Assembly (NCBI GenBank): GCA_903842455.1
Contig: CAIMLX010000105.1
Coordinates: 32,118 to 96,117 of the forward strand
From: an uncultured Hyphomicrobiales bacterium
Lineage (GTDB): Bacteria > Pseudomonadota > Alphaproteobacteria > Rhizobiales > Devosiaceae
Direction of reading: 5' to 3'
DNA: 64,000 nucleotides
A program made the translations under genes and the position numbers. This document shows, in pieces, positions 1 to 10,521 of the stretch (within the stretch, counting starts at the first letter, position 1; the number at the start of each line of letters is the position of its first letter). The notes under the pieces were generated by a model, which worked only from the letters and a program-made list of their open reading frames with translations, did not search any database and was not told the origin of the DNA.

Positions 1-2
1 GG

Positions 3-1226
3 CTGCCGCTCGGCTTCAAGGTGCTGAACAAGGTGGTCCGCATCGTCGAGGAGGAGCAGAATCGCTCTGGCGCCGTCCAGCTCCTGATGCCGACTGTGCA
101 GTCGGCCGACCTGTGGCGCGAATCCGGTCGCTACGACGCATACGGCAAGGAGATGCTGCGCCTCCAGGATCGGCACGAGCGCGACATGCTGTTCGGGCCG
201 ACCAACGAAGAGATGATCACCGACATCTTCCGCACCTACGTGCGCTCGTACAAGGACCTGCCGCTGAACCTCTACCACATCCAGTGGAAGTTCCGGGACG
301 AGGTGCGCCCGCGCTTCGGCACCATGCGCAGCCGCGAATTCCTGATGAAGGACGCCTACTCGTTCGACCTTGATGAGGCTGGCGCCGTGAAGGCGTTCCA
401 GCGCATGTTCGTCGCCTACCTTCGCACTTTCTACCGCATGGGCCTCACCGGCATTCCGATGCGCGCCGACACCGGCCCAATCGGCGGTGACCTGAGCTAC
501 GAGTTCCACGTCCTCGCCGAAACGGGCGAGAGCGCGGTGTTCCTCGACTCCGACCTGCTCGACAAGCCCATCCCTTCCGTCGACACCGATTTTCGTGGCG
601 ACCTCTCGGGCATCTTCAAGGACTGGACGTCGCTCTTCGCGGCGACTGACGAGATGACGGACGAGGCCACCTTCCGAGCCTCCGTCTCCGGCAACAAGCA
701 GCTCGCCGCACGGGGCATCGAAGTCGGGCACATCTTCTATTTCGGCACCAAGTATTCCGAACCGATGGGCGCCAAGGTCACCGGCCCCGACGGCAAGGAC
801 ATTACCGTGCACATGGGCAGCTACGGCATCGGCCCGACGCGCCTCGTGCCCGCCATCATCGAGGCGAGCCATGACGAGAACGGCATCATCTGGCCGGTCT
901 CGGTCGCGCCGTTCGAAGCTGTGGTCATCAACCTCAAGGTCGGTGACGCAGCGAGCGACAAGGCCGCCGAGGGCATCTACGACGATCTCATGCGCGAAGG
1001 CATCGACGCGCTTTACGACGACCGCGATATGGCCGCCGGCGGCAAGTTCGCCAATGCAGACCTCATCGGCATTCCTTATCACCTGATCGTCGGCCCGCGC
1101 GGCCTCAAGGACGGCACCGTCGAACTCAAGCACCGCAAGTCCGGCGAGCGCGAGACGCTCAGCCTCGAGGCTGCGGTGGGGCGCCTCAAGGCACTGATCG
1201 TGCCGCAACGGCGGGACACCGTTTGA
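3..1226 (+). CDS. proS: Prolyl-tRNA synthetase, 5' end outside the window
   Basis: Class II aminoacyl-tRNA synthetase that charges tRNA-Pro with proline in the cytoplasm. The open frame runs in from the window edge; 407 codons are visible, and alphaproteobacterial ProS is usually about 440 residues, so roughly 35 N-terminal residues are missing. Motif 2 is visible as [18 protein letters not shown] followed by MKDAYSFD, and motif 3 as [13 protein letters not shown]. The protein moves straight from catalytic core to C-terminal anticodon-binding domain without the roughly 180-residue editing insertion of the E. coli type, which is normal for the short alphaproteobacterial form. The TGA stop overlaps the start of the next gene (TTGA), so it is probably co-transcribed and translationally coupled with the lol genes. 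Confidence 0.96.
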   Translation: MPLGFKVLNKVVRIVEEEQNRSGAVQLLMPTVQSADLWRESGRYDAYGKEMLRLQDRHERDMLFGPTNEEMITDIFRTYVRSYKDLPLNLYHIQWKFRDEVRPRFGTMRSREFLMKDAYSFDLDEAGAVKAFQRMFVAYLRTFYRMGLTGIPMRADTGPIGGDLSYEFHVLAETGESAVFLDSDLLDKPIPSVDTDFRGDLSGIFKDWTSLFAATDEMTDEATFRASVSGNKQLAARGIEVGHIFYFGTKYSEPMGAKVTGPDGKDITVHMGSYGIGPTRLVPAIIEASHDENGIIWPVSVAPFEAVVINLKVGDAASDKAAEGIYDDLMREGIDALYDDRDMAAGGKFANADLIGIPYHLIVGPRGLKDGTVELKHRKSGERETLSLEAAVGRLKALIVPQRRDTV

Positions 1227-2581
1227 CCGACGCGCCGGCGCAGTTGCGGCCGCCAGGCCCGTTCTCGCGCTTCGAATTCCTCGTGGCGGGCCGCTATCTG
1301 CGCGCCCGCCGCAAGGAACGCTTCGTCTCCGTCATCGCCATGCTGACCCTGGTTGGCGTGGCGCTGGGCGTCGCCACCCTCATCACCGTAATGTCGGTGA
1401 TGAACGGCTTCCGCACCGAACTGCTCGGCAAGATCCTCGGCCTCAACGGCCATTTTGTCGTCGAGAACGTGCAGGGGCCGTTCACCGACTATGAGGACGT
1501 CGTCCGCCGCCTCGAAGGCGTCCCGGGCGTCACCTTCGCCATCCCCTATGTCGAGGGGCAGGCACTTGCCTCCGGCAATACCGATTCGACCGGCGTAGTC
1601 GTCCGCGGCATCGACGAGGCCTCGCTGAGGAAACTCACCTTGCTCGATGGTTCCGCCGCGCTTGGCGGCTGGGACCAGTGGAACGCGGGGCAGGGCATCG
1701 CGATAGGATATCGGCTTGCTGATCGCCTTGGCGTCGCCCTCACCGATCCAGTCACTGTGGTGAACCCGGACGGCACCATGACTCCGTTCGGCAAGACCGC
1801 CGCCATGCGCTCCTACCCGATCAATGTGATCTTTGATCTGGGCATGCCCGAGCAGGACAATTTCTACATCTACATGCCGATGCAGGCGGCGCAGGTCTAC
1901 TTCAAGCAGTTCACCGACCAGTTGAAGGCTGGTGCCCAGATGCCCGGTGTGATGGCCACCGACGAAGAGATCGATGCCGCCTACGAGCGCATCTATTCCG
2001 CGTCCGGCGTGGAGGTGTTCGTCGACAATCCCGACAACATCGCGGGGATGAAGCAGCAACTCGAGGCGGCGCTCGATCGTCCTTTCGCGATCACCGACTG
2101 GCAGCAGCGCAACGCTACCTTTTTCTCCGCCCTGCAGGTCGAGCGCGTCGTGATGTTCGTCATCCTGTCGCTGATCATCCTTGTCGCCGCATTCAACATC
2201 ATCGCCAGCCTCGTCATGCTGGTGAAGGACAAAGGACCGGACATCGCCGTGCTCCGCACCATGGGCGCGACGCGCGGCGCGATCCTTCGCATCTTCGCCA
2301 TGACCGGCTTTGCTATCGGCTTCTCCGGCACGGTGCTCGGCCTCATCCTGGGCCTGCTCGTCGCGACAAATGCCGAAGTGCTGCGCTCGGGACTCTCCAG
2401 CCTGCTGTCGATACCGATCTTTCCGCCTGAGCTGTTCATGATGAACTCGCTCCCCTCGCGCATCGACCAGGGTGAAGTGATCCTCGTTGTCGCCCTGTCG
2501 CTCGGCCTCACATTCCTCGCGACCCTCTATCCCGCGTGGCGCGCTGCCCGTCTTGATCCGGTGGAGGGCCTCAACCAGTGA
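1223..2581 (+). CDS. Lipoprotein-releasing ABC transporter permease, LolC/E (LolF) type, copy 1
   Basis: Inner-membrane permease of the Lol machine, which extracts mature lipoproteins from the inner membrane and passes them to LolA. It has 452 residues with the family layout: a first membrane helix at about residues 27-52 followed by SVMNGFR, a large periplasmic domain to about residue 300, then three membrane helices and the FtsX-like C-terminus ending [17 protein letters not shown]. The start is a TTG overlapping the proS stop. It is supported because the N-terminus from that codon aligns with the next gene's N-terminus (both have PGPFSRFEF). No other start is needed. The paralogue follows directly with a 4-base overlap, and lolD comes after that. 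Confidence 0.92.
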   Translation: MTDAPAQLRPPGPFSRFEFLVAGRYLRARRKERFVSVIAMLTLVGVALGVATLITVMSVMNGFRTELLGKILGLNGHFVVENVQGPFTDYEDVVRRLEGVPGVTFAIPYVEGQALASGNTDSTGVVVRGIDEASLRKLTLLDGSAALGGWDQWNAGQGIAIGYRLADRLGVALTDPVTVVNPDGTMTPFGKTAAMRSYPINVIFDLGMPEQDNFYIYMPMQAAQVYFKQFTDQLKAGAQMPGVMATDEEIDAAYERIYSASGVEVFVDNPDNIAGMKQQLEAALDRPFAITDWQQRNATFFSALQVERVVMFVILSLIILVAAFNIIASLVMLVKDKGPDIAVLRTMGATRGAILRIFAMTGFAIGFSGTVLGLILGLLVATNAEVLRSGLSSLLSIPIFPPELFMMNSLPSRIDQGEVILVVALSLGLTFLATLYPAWRAARLDPVEGLNQ

Positions 2582-3945
2582 CCGACATCGCTCCGCAGCC
2601 GGCCGGCGATCCCGGTCCTTTCTCGCGCTTCGAGTTCATGGTGGCCTGGCGCTACCTGCTGGCCCGCCGCGCCGACCGCTTCGTTTCGGTCATCGCCAGC
2701 CTGACCCTGACCGGCATTGCGCTAGGCGTCGCCGCGCTGATCGTCGTCACCTCGGTGATGAACGGCTTCAACGCCGAAATCGTCAACAAGCTGCTCGGCC
2801 TCAACGGCCACTTCTCCGCCTATCCGATCGAGTCCCGCTTCACCGACTACGACCAGTCCGCCGCCGACCTTGAGCAGGTCGATGGCGTGGTCGCGGCGAT
2901 CCCGTTCGTCGAAGGCCAGGCGCTCGCTTCCGGGGCCCGCAGTTCCTATACCGGCGTCATCGCTCGCGGCCTGACGCACGCCTCCATCGACAAGCTGAAG
3001 TTCCTGCGCGATGGCGCCATCCTCGGCTTCTGGGACAATTGGGACACCGGCGAAGGCGTCGCCATCGGCCGCCGCCTCGCCGAAAAGCTCAAGCTGAACG
3101 TCGGCGATCCGCTGACCCTGCTCAGCCCCAACGGTCAGGAGACCTCGGCGGGCCGAACCTCCCGTACCAGGTCCTACAACGTCGCGGTGATCTTCGATCT
3201 CGGCATGACCGAGTTCGATAGCTTCTACCTCTATATGCCGCTGCAGCCCGCGCAGGATTATTTCAACATGTTCGACCGGGTGCTCAAACCCGGGGTCGAA
3301 CCACCGGCTGCCGACGCTCCCGTCGAGGACCAGGAAGCCGCCTACGATCGCATCTACAAGGCCACCGCGGTCGAGATCTTCATCACCGACCCCAACAATA
3401 TCGGTCCCATGCGGGTCAGGATCGGCAGCGAGATCGAGCGCCCGCTGGTGCTGTCCGATTGGCAGCAGCAGCACCAGAACTTCTTCGATGCGTTGCAGAC
3501 CCAGGGCACCGTGATGTTCGTCATCCTGTCCTTCATCGTCCTCGTGGCCGCCTTCAACATCATCTCGTCGCTGATCATGCTGGTGAAGGACAAGGGCACC
3601 GATATCGCCGTGCTGCGCACCATGGGCGCCACCCGCGGCTCCATCATGCGGATATTCGGCATCGCCGGGGTCGGTATCGGGGTAGGGGGCACGCTGCTCG
3701 GCCTGGTGCTCGGCGTCCTGATCGCTACCAATGCCGAGACGATCCGGGCCTTCCTGTCGAACCTCCTCGGCATCACCATCTTCCCGCCCGAGGTGTTCTT
3801 CCTGTCGTCGCTCCCCAGCCGCACCAACGTCTCCGAAGTGGCGCTCATCGTCACCGTCGCGCTGGTGCTGAGCTTCCTCGCCACGCTCTATCCGGCCTGG
3901 CGCGCCGCCCAATACGATCCCGTCGAGGCCCTCCGCTATGAGTGA
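2578..3945 (+). CDS. Lipoprotein-releasing ABC transporter permease, LolC/E (LolF) type, copy 2
   Basis: Second Lol permease, 455 residues, clearly homologous to the preceding gene over its whole length. It shares blocks such as [25 protein letters not shown] and [17 protein letters not shown]. It starts at a GTG overlapping the previous stop (GTGA) and overlaps the lolD start by 8 bases, so all three genes form one tightly coupled unit. Many alphaproteobacteria are described as having a single LolF-like permease thought to act as a homodimer with LolD. Two tandem copies here suggest a heterodimer, as with LolC/LolE of enterobacteria. Which copy corresponds functionally to LolC (the LolA-binding partner) cannot be decided by reading alone. 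Confidence 0.92.
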   Translation: MTDIAPQPAGDPGPFSRFEFMVAWRYLLARRADRFVSVIASLTLTGIALGVAALIVVTSVMNGFNAEIVNKLLGLNGHFSAYPIESRFTDYDQSAADLEQVDGVVAAIPFVEGQALASGARSSYTGVIARGLTHASIDKLKFLRDGAILGFWDNWDTGEGVAIGRRLAEKLKLNVGDPLTLLSPNGQETSAGRTSRTRSYNVAVIFDLGMTEFDSFYLYMPLQPAQDYFNMFDRVLKPGVEPPAADAPVEDQEAAYDRIYKATAVEIFITDPNNIGPMRVRIGSEIERPLVLSDWQQQHQNFFDALQTQGTVMFVILSFIVLVAAFNIISSLIMLVKDKGTDIAVLRTMGATRGSIMRIFGIAGVGIGVGGTLLGLVLGVLIATNAETIRAFLSNLLGITIFPPEVFFLSSLPSRTNVSEVALIVTVALVLSFLATLYPAWRAAQYDPVEALRYE

Positions 3946-4624
3946 CGTTCACCTGAGGCTGTCGAAGGTCCATCGCCACTACGGTGAGGGCGAGCGGCAG
4001 GTCCGCGTGCTCGAAGCCGCCGACCTCGAAGTGCGCGGCGGCGAGCTTGTCGCCATTGTTGCCCCATCCGGCGCCGGCAAGTCGACGCTGCTGCATCTCT
4101 CCGGCCTGCTCGAGCGTCCGCAGGGCGGCGAAGTCGAGATTACCGGGATCCCGACCAGCAAGCTGAATGAACGTGGCCGCACCCTGCTGCGCCGCAACAC
4201 CATCGGCTACGTCTACCAGTTCCACCACCTGCTGCCGGAGTTCTCGGCGCTCGAGAACGTCGCCATGCCGCAACTCATCGCCGGCGTCGACAACGCAGCC
4301 GCCGAAAAACGCGCCCTGCACCTGCTCGACATCCTGGGCATCGCGCCCCGCGCGCAGCACCGGCCAGCGGAGCTCTCCGGCGGCGAGCAACAGCGCGTCG
4401 CCATCGCCCGCGCCGCCGCCAACCATCCCCGCATCATCCTCGCTGACGAGCCCACCGGCAACCTCGACCCGGCCACCAGCGAAGTGGTCTTCGAGGCCCT
4501 CGCCGGTCTGATCCGGGAGGAAGGTGCCGCCGCCCTCATCGCCACCCACAATTTCGACCTCGCCCGCCGCGCCAACCGCATCGTCACCCTGCGCAACGGC
4601 CTCATCGAAACCACCACGGTCTAG
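3938..4624 (+). CDS. lolD: Lipoprotein-releasing system ATPase LolD
   Basis: Cytoplasmic ATPase subunit that powers lipoprotein release by the two permeases encoded upstream. It has 228 residues. The ABC motifs are all present: Walker [10 protein letters not shown] at about residue 44, signature [14 protein letters not shown], Walker [13 protein letters not shown] and the switch histidine in ATHN. The ATG lies inside the end of the second permease gene (8-base overlap). In many Rhizobiales dnaE follows lolD directly; here dnaE lies about 55 kb away near the other end of the window and a repeat-like stretch follows instead. Confidence 0.95.
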   Translation: MSDVHLRLSKVHRHYGEGERQVRVLEAADLEVRGGELVAIVAPSGAGKSTLLHLSGLLERPQGGEVEITGIPTSKLNERGRTLLRRNTIGYVYQFHHLLPEFSALENVAMPQLIAGVDNAAAEKRALHLLDILGIAPRAQHRPAELSGGEQQRVAIARAAANHPRIILADEPTGNLDPATSEVVFEALAGLIREEGAAALIATHNFDLARRANRIVTLRNGLIETTTV

Positions 4625-4635
4625 TGCAACGAGGT

Positions 4636-4700
4636 CGCCGGAGGTCCTCCACCGCGAAGCGGGGGGAGAACGACCACGCGAAGCGTGGAGGGGACGGCAA
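4636..4700. repeat. GC-rich hairpin stretch after lolD, possible dispersed repeat and terminator
   Basis: Just past the lolD stop are two similar short hairpin-forming pieces built around the core GCGAAGC. The clearer one pairs CCACGC (4674-4679) with GCGTGG (4683-4688) around a GAA loop. There is no run of T. It may end lolD transcription and looks related in style, though not clearly in sequence, to the palindromic repeat blocks elsewhere in the window. Confidence 0.35.
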
Positions 4701-4851
4701 CGCTCACCAACGCCAGCCACCCGCCTTGACAGTTTCCCCATCACAGTGAAGGTAAAGCACTGAAATGTCAGTTCCGGCTTGGGGCAATCCGCCGGCCTGA
4801 GGTACGTACACAAGTCTCGCGGCCGAACGAGCCGCACAAGGGAGGAACACC

Positions 4852-5907
4852 ATGCGCACCATCAACGGGCCGGCCATTTTCCTGGCCCAGTTCGCCGGCG
4901 ACAAGGCGCCGTTCGATACGCTCGACAACATCTGCAAATGGGCCGCCGACCTCGGCTACAAGGGCGTGCAGATCCCGACCTGGGTGACGCATTTCGTCGA
5001 TGTCGAGAAGGCCGCCTCGTCCAAGGCCTACGCCGACGACCTGAACGCCACTGTTGAAAAGCACGGGCTGCAGATCACTGAACTAGCGAGCCATATCATC
5101 GGCCAGCTCGTCGCTGTCCATCCCGCTTACGACACGCTGTCCGACGGCTTCGCTATCCCCGAAGTCCGTGGCAACCCGCAAGCGCGCCAGGAATGGGCGG
5201 TGCAGCATCTCAAGTGGTCCGCAGCCGCCTCGAAGAATCTCGGCCTCACCGCGCATGCCACGTTCTCGGGCGCGCTGGCCTGGCCCTACCTCTATCCGTT
5301 CCCGCAGCGCCCGGTCGGCCTCGTCGAGGAAGCCTTCGATGAACTGGCCCGCCGCTGGACCCCGATCCTCGACGAGTTCGATCGCCACGGCATCGATCTC
5401 TGCTACGAGATCCATCCGTCCGAGGACCTGTTCGATGGCGCGACCTACGAAATGTTCCTCGAGCGCGTGAACAACCACCCGCGCGCCAACCTGCTCTACG
5501 ATCCCTCGCACTTCGTGCTGCAGCAGCTCGACTACCTGCAGTACATCGATTTCTACCACGAGCGGATCCGGATGTTCCACGTCAAGGACGCCGAGTTCAA
5601 CCCGACCGGCAAGCAGGGCGTCTACTCGGGCTTCCAGTCCTGGGTGGACCGTGCCGGCCGCTTCCGCTCGCTCGGGGACGGCCAGGTGGATTTCGCCGGT
5701 ATCTTCAGCAAGCTCTCGGCCTACGGCTTCGACGGCTGGGCCGTGCTCGAATGGGAATGCGCCATCAAGTCGGCCGAGCAGGGCGCAGCCGAAGGTGCGC
5801 CGTTCATCGACAGCCACATCAACCAGGAAACCGAGAAGGCTTTCGACGATTTCGCCGCCTCCGGCACCGACCGCGCCGCCAACCGCAAGATTCTCGGCCT
5901 GAGCTGA
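4852..5907 (+). CDS. Sugar isomerase/epimerase, xylose isomerase-like TIM barrel
   Basis: A 351-residue cytoplasmic TIM-barrel protein of the xylose isomerase/AP endonuclease 2 family, probably acting on a sugar or sugar derivative. Likely divalent-metal ligands sit at barrel strand ends: Glu in CYEIHP, Asp in YDPSH, His in MFHVKD and Glu in VLEWE. It starts at an ATG with a good Shine-Dalgarno (GGGAGGAA). The Gfo/Idh oxidoreductase gene follows after 13 bases, so the two form an operon. Such pairs are common in catabolism of inositols, keto-sugars or oxidised disaccharides. There is no transporter beside them to hint at the substrate, so the specific reaction is not assigned. Confidence 0.85.
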   Translation: MRTINGPAIFLAQFAGDKAPFDTLDNICKWAADLGYKGVQIPTWVTHFVDVEKAASSKAYADDLNATVEKHGLQITELASHIIGQLVAVHPAYDTLSDGFAIPEVRGNPQARQEWAVQHLKWSAAASKNLGLTAHATFSGALAWPYLYPFPQRPVGLVEEAFDELARRWTPILDEFDRHGIDLCYEIHPSEDLFDGATYEMFLERVNNHPRANLLYDPSHFVLQQLDYLQYIDFYHERIRMFHVKDAEFNPTGKQGVYSGFQSWVDRAGRFRSLGDGQVDFAGIFSKLSAYGFDGWAVLEWECAIKSAEQGAAEGAPFIDSHINQETEKAFDDFAASGTDRAANRKILGLS

Positions 5908-5920
5908 GGGAGATAGAACC

Positions 5921-7046
<1,126 letters not shown>

Positions 7047-7060
<14 letters not shown>

Positions 7061-7967
7061 CCGATCGCGGGTCGGGGGCAATCATCGGCTTCGCTGCCGG
7101 TAGGTCTCCGACCCGCTCCACGGTGTAGCCCGCCTGCTTGAGCAACTCAGGTACGCCGCCGTCGCCGACGAGATGACCGGCGCCGACGATCACCATGGCG
7201 TTGTCGTTGTTCGCCAGCAGCGCTTCGAGTTCATCGATCCAGCGCTCGTTGCGGCGGGTGATCAGCAGGTCGTACCGCGCGTCACCGCCGCCCAGTTCCT
7301 CGCGATTCAGAAAATCGAGCGCACCCACGTCGCCGCTGGCCCAGACGTCGGTAAGCTGCTCGATCAGCTCCCGGCCGTCCACCATCGATAGCTGTTCAGC
7401 AGTCGACACCAGGTTGGCGATCTGGTCCGCCTCGTCCACCGAGGCAAAAAAGCCCATCTGCTCTTCCGCCGATTCCAGTCCGCGCTTGCGCTCGGCCGGC
7501 ACCTCGGCATCGACCTGCAGCTCAACCCCGGCCTTGGCGTCCTGCACGGTGCCCCCGCTGAGCAACAACTCGGCCATCCACGGCTGCATTGAGTCGAAGG
7601 CCAGGGGATCGAGCCCCGCGGTGGCGATCGCACGGCGCACCGTTTCCGCCTGATCACCAGTCAGCAGGTCCCACAGCGTCCGGCCGTCGCGCAGCCTGCC
7701 CTCCACCAGCGTCATCCGGCCGATCGTGGCGTAAGCCGCCTCGTCGAACACCATCTCGAAGTACACAAGGTCAGCCTCTGCGAGCGCGCGGTCAAACTCC
7801 GGCGTTCGCCAGTCCACATCGCGAACGAACATGTGGATCGAGCCGAACAGGTGGATCGAACTGTCGGCATCGGAAACTCGCCACATCGCCGGTGCGGCGT
7901 GCGCGGGCAGGGCGAGGCAGAACAGGAGCGGCAAACCCATGAAGGCACGGCGTAGCGCTGCCTTCAT
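7047..7967 (-). CDS. TraB/GumN family protein, exported
   Basis: A 306-residue protein with a Sec signal peptide (hydrophobic stretch followed by ALPAHA, cleavage near residue 24). It shows the TraB/GumN hallmarks: LFGSIHM near residue 41 and VGAGHLVGDGG near the C-terminus. These GxxH motifs resemble those of the Tiki/TraB metalloprotease superfamily, so a periplasmic metal-dependent hydrolase is plausible, but bacterial members have no firmly known role. It lies 14 bases downstream of the complex I subunit gene on the same strand and may be co-transcribed with it. Its end overlaps the convergent dehydrogenase gene. Confidence 0.85.
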
Positions 7968-7981
7968 GGTTTCATCTCCGC

Positions 7982-8287
7982 TCAGTGAGTCCAGGGGGTC
8001 TTCCGGTCGGCACGGAAATTGTCGGAGTATACGGTGCGCTTCGGTGTCGACCGATGCTCGGGCAGCACCTGGTACGGAATGCCATGCTTTTCGGCGTATC
8101 CTGTTGCTTCTTCGAGCGTGTCGAAAGTCAGCCGTATCTGCGTCCGCGTGTCGGAACTGGACGTATAGCCCATCAGCGGTTCGATCTCGCGGGCGGTTGC
8201 CGGCTCGTGCACCAGCACCCAGTCCTTGGACTTGCCGCTACCCGACTGCATCGCATTGGGAGCAGGGCGGAAGATACGAGCCGTCAT
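7982..8287 (-). CDS. NADH dehydrogenase accessory subunit, NDUFS4-like (ETC complex I subunit family)
   Basis: A 101-residue protein matching the ETC complex I subunit conserved region, the bacterial counterpart of the mitochondrial 18-kDa subunit NDUFS4. Features seen are an N-terminal ARIFRPAPNAMQSG block, WVLVHEP, and a middle stretch with FDTLEEATGYAEKHGIPY, close to the family pattern. Alphaproteobacterial complex I contains this accessory subunit on the peripheral arm. It is encoded apart from any nuo cluster, as is usual. The start ATG is at 8287; 200 bases of intergenic DNA separate it from the divergent peptidase gene. Confidence 0.88.
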   Translation of the reverse strand: MTARIFRPAPNAMQSGSGKSKDWVLVHEPATAREIEPLMGYTSSSDTRTQIRLTFDTLEEATGYAEKHGIPYQVLPEHRSTPKRTVYSDNFRADRKTPWTH

Positions 8288-8487
8288 GGGATGCTTTCAG
8301 GTTGAGTCAGCGGGCGCGTCCCGCAGGCAGCAGTGCTTCTTCAATCCCTCAACGGCGCCCGAAAATCAAGGCTGGAGAGGCGATGCAGGGATATCTGCAG
8401 CACCCCCGCTGCATTATCTCAAGCGCCCGATTGACGATGCGGCCCGATGGTGTTGCTTGCTTCGTGTCAACGCTGAGAGCCCGACCC

Positions 8488-9606
8488 ATGTCCATCCTGA
8501 CGATCACCGACGCCGAACGCCTGGAGCGCCTCACCCGCCTGCGCACCGGCCTTGCGGAGCGTGGCCTTGCCGGCCTGCTGCTCGGCTCCACCGAAAGCCT
8601 GCGCTACTTCACCGGCCTCGTCTGGGGCAGCAGCGAGCGCTTCTGCGGTGCACTGGTGACACCGACCGAGCTGGTCTACATCGCCCCGGGCTTTGAAAAG
8701 ACGCGGGTTGAATGCCTGCCGCACCTGCCTGGCGAGGTCCGCGTCTGGGAAGAGGAACAGAGCAGCGCAGCTCTGGTCGCCTCCATGCTGCCAACGGGCG
8801 GCAAGCTGGCACTCGACGACGCCATGCCGCTCCTCTTCTATAACGCCCTGCGCCAGGTATTCGACGACTCCCGCCTGGTTGATGGCCGCCCGCTGATCTT
8901 CGACCTGCGCCGCCGCAAGTCAGCCAGCGAGATCGCCATCATCAAGCACGCCATGGACATCACCCTTGAGGTGCAGAAGCGCGCCCGCGACTACATCAAA
9001 CCGGGCATCGCCGCCTCCGAGGTGGTGCGCTTCATCGACCACGAGCACCGCGCGCTCGGCGCCAGCACCTCCACCTTCTGCATCGTCTCGTTCGGCAAGG
9101 CGACGGCGCTGCCGCACGGCGCCGACGGCGAACAGCACTATGCGCCCGGCGACATCGTCCTCGTCGACACCGGCGCGCGAATCGATGGCTACCACTCCGA
9201 CCTCACCCGCACGTATATGCTAGACGACCCGACCCCGGAGTTCATCCGCATCTGGCAGCTCGAGCGTGCGGCGCAGCAGGCCGTGTTCGATGCCGCCAGG
9301 CTGGGCGCTACCTGCGCCAGCCTCGATGATGCGGTGCGGGCGCTGCTTGGGCAGCATGGGCTCGGGCCGGATTACCGCCTGCCGGGACTACCGCATCGCG
9401 CCGGCCATGGCGTGGGGCTTGAAGGTCACGAGGAGCCCTACATTGTTCGCGGCAACATACTGCCGTTGGCCGAGGGGATGTGCTTTTCAAACGAGCCGAT
9501 GATCGTGGTCGAGGATTTCGGAGTGCGGCTCGAGGATCACATCTACATGGCCGCCGACGGCGCGCACTGGTTCACGCGCCCAGCCGAAGACCCGACCGAG
9601 GTCTAA
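8488..9606 (+). CDS. M24 family metallopeptidase, Xaa-Pro aminopeptidase-like
   Basis: A 372-residue protein with an N-terminal creatinase-like domain (to about residue 145) and a C-terminal pita-bread peptidase fold. The expected metal ligands are visible: Asp in VLVDTGARIDGYHSDLTRTY (two aspartates), His in RAGHGVGLEGHE, Glu in FSNEPMI and Glu in VRLEDHIY. It therefore probably removes an N-terminal residue next to proline, or cleaves a dipeptide. The frame is open well upstream, but the ATG at 8488 gives a normal family N-terminus (SILTITDAERLERL); upstream residues are low-complexity read-through. It has no signal peptide, so it is cytoplasmic. Confidence 0.88.
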   Translation: MSILTITDAERLERLTRLRTGLAERGLAGLLLGSTESLRYFTGLVWGSSERFCGALVTPTELVYIAPGFEKTRVECLPHLPGEVRVWEEEQSSAALVASMLPTGGKLALDDAMPLLFYNALRQVFDDSRLVDGRPLIFDLRRRKSASEIAIIKHAMDITLEVQKRARDYIKPGIAASEVVRFIDHEHRALGASTSTFCIVSFGKATALPHGADGEQHYAPGDIVLVDTGARIDGYHSDLTRTYMLDDPTPEFIRIWQLERAAQQAVFDAARLGATCASLDDAVRALLGQHGLGPDYRLPGLPHRAGHGVGLEGHEEPYIVRGNILPLAEGMCFSNEPMIVVEDFGVRLEDHIYMAADGAHWFTRPAEDPTEV

Positions 9607-9627
9607 TTCTCATCGAACGAAGGAAGG

Positions 9628-9704
9628 TGGTCGGGGCAGAGTGATTCGAACACTCGACCACCGGTTCCCAAAACCGGTGCTCTACCAGGCTGAGCTATAC
9701 CCCG
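9628..9704 (-). tRNA. tRNA-Pro (UGG)
   Basis: A 77-base cloverleaf read on the minus strand. The acceptor arm CGGGGTA pairs with TGCCCCG, the D arm contains AGCTCAGCCTGGTAGAGC, the anticodon loop is TTTGGGA giving anticodon TGG, the T arm contains GTTCGAATC, and a 3' CCA is encoded. It lies between the M24 peptidase gene and the PAP2 gene. Confidence 0.97.
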
Positions 9705-9804
9705 TACCGTGGGCACTCCGTACCCGCAGTCGCCACAAAGCGCAAGCGTCGCCCGCTGTCGCCGTGCAGTTGACGACAGCGCGCCGAACCAGCAAAGGGT
9801 CGTC

Positions 9805-10521
9805 ATGCGCGATCTTGCCCGACCTTGGCCGCTGGGCCTCAGCCGCCGCACCGCCTGGATGTATGTTGCAGGCTTTGTCGCCGTGATCGCAATACTGCAC
9901 CTGCTCGATCGTCCGCTGACAGTTTGGGCAACCGGACTGCCCGAGATGGCACGCAGCTTCTTCGCCTGGCTGACCCGGTGGGGAGAGTCCGACTGGATAC
10001 TGGTGCCCTCCCTCGCCGCTGTCCTCATTGCCTGGCTGCTGTCGCTGCTCACCCGCGACCGGATTCGCGCGTGGTCACGGCAACTGCTCGTCGTGGCGGG
10101 CTTTATCTTTCTGGGAGTAGGCGTCCCGGGGCTCGTCTCGGCGATCCTGAAGCGCGTGATTGGCCGGGCGCGTCCGATGGAGTGGACGACCGAAGCGCCG
10201 CTCGCCTTTACGCCGTGGAACTGGAGTGCCTATACCTACCAGAGCTTCCCGTCCGGCCACTCGACTACGGCGTTCGCCTTCGCACTGACCATCGCGTTTC
10301 TCTGGCCGCGGAGCTTCTTGCCGATGCTGGGACTGGCGGCGCTGATCGCCGTCTCGCGCATCGTCACCGGTCAGCACTACATCACCGACATCACCGCCGG
10401 CGCGGTGCTCGGCACGCTGGGCGCCTTCGCCGTCCGGAACCTCTTTGTCAGCCGCGGCTGGCTGTTCAAGGCCTCGGGCACCGGCGATATCGTCCGAGGC
10501 CCGCTCGCGCCTACTCGTTAG
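9805..10521 (+). CDS. PAP2 family phosphatase, integral membrane
   Basis: A 238-residue membrane protein with about six hydrophobic helices. It contains the three phosphatase signature motifs: KRVIGRARP (residues about 116-124), PSGHSTT, and SRIVTGQHYITD with the catalytic histidine. Members dephosphorylate lipid phosphates such as undecaprenyl diphosphate, phosphatidylglycerol phosphate or lipid A 1-phosphate. The length and the WTTEAPL...PWNWSAYTYQSFPSGH spacing resemble LpxE/UppP-type enzymes, but the substrate is not decided here. The start chosen is the ATG at 9805; the frame is open further upstream into the tRNA flank, which gives no membrane-protein-like sequence. Confidence 0.85.
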   Translation: MRDLARPWPLGLSRRTAWMYVAGFVAVIAILHLLDRPLTVWATGLPEMARSFFAWLTRWGESDWILVPSLAAVLIAWLLSLLTRDRIRAWSRQLLVVAGFIFLGVGVPGLVSAILKRVIGRARPMEWTTEAPLAFTPWNWSAYTYQSFPSGHSTTAFAFALTIAFLWPRSFLPMLGLAALIAVSRIVTGQHYITDITAGAVLGTLGAFAVRNLFVSRGWLFKASGTGDIVRGPLAPTR

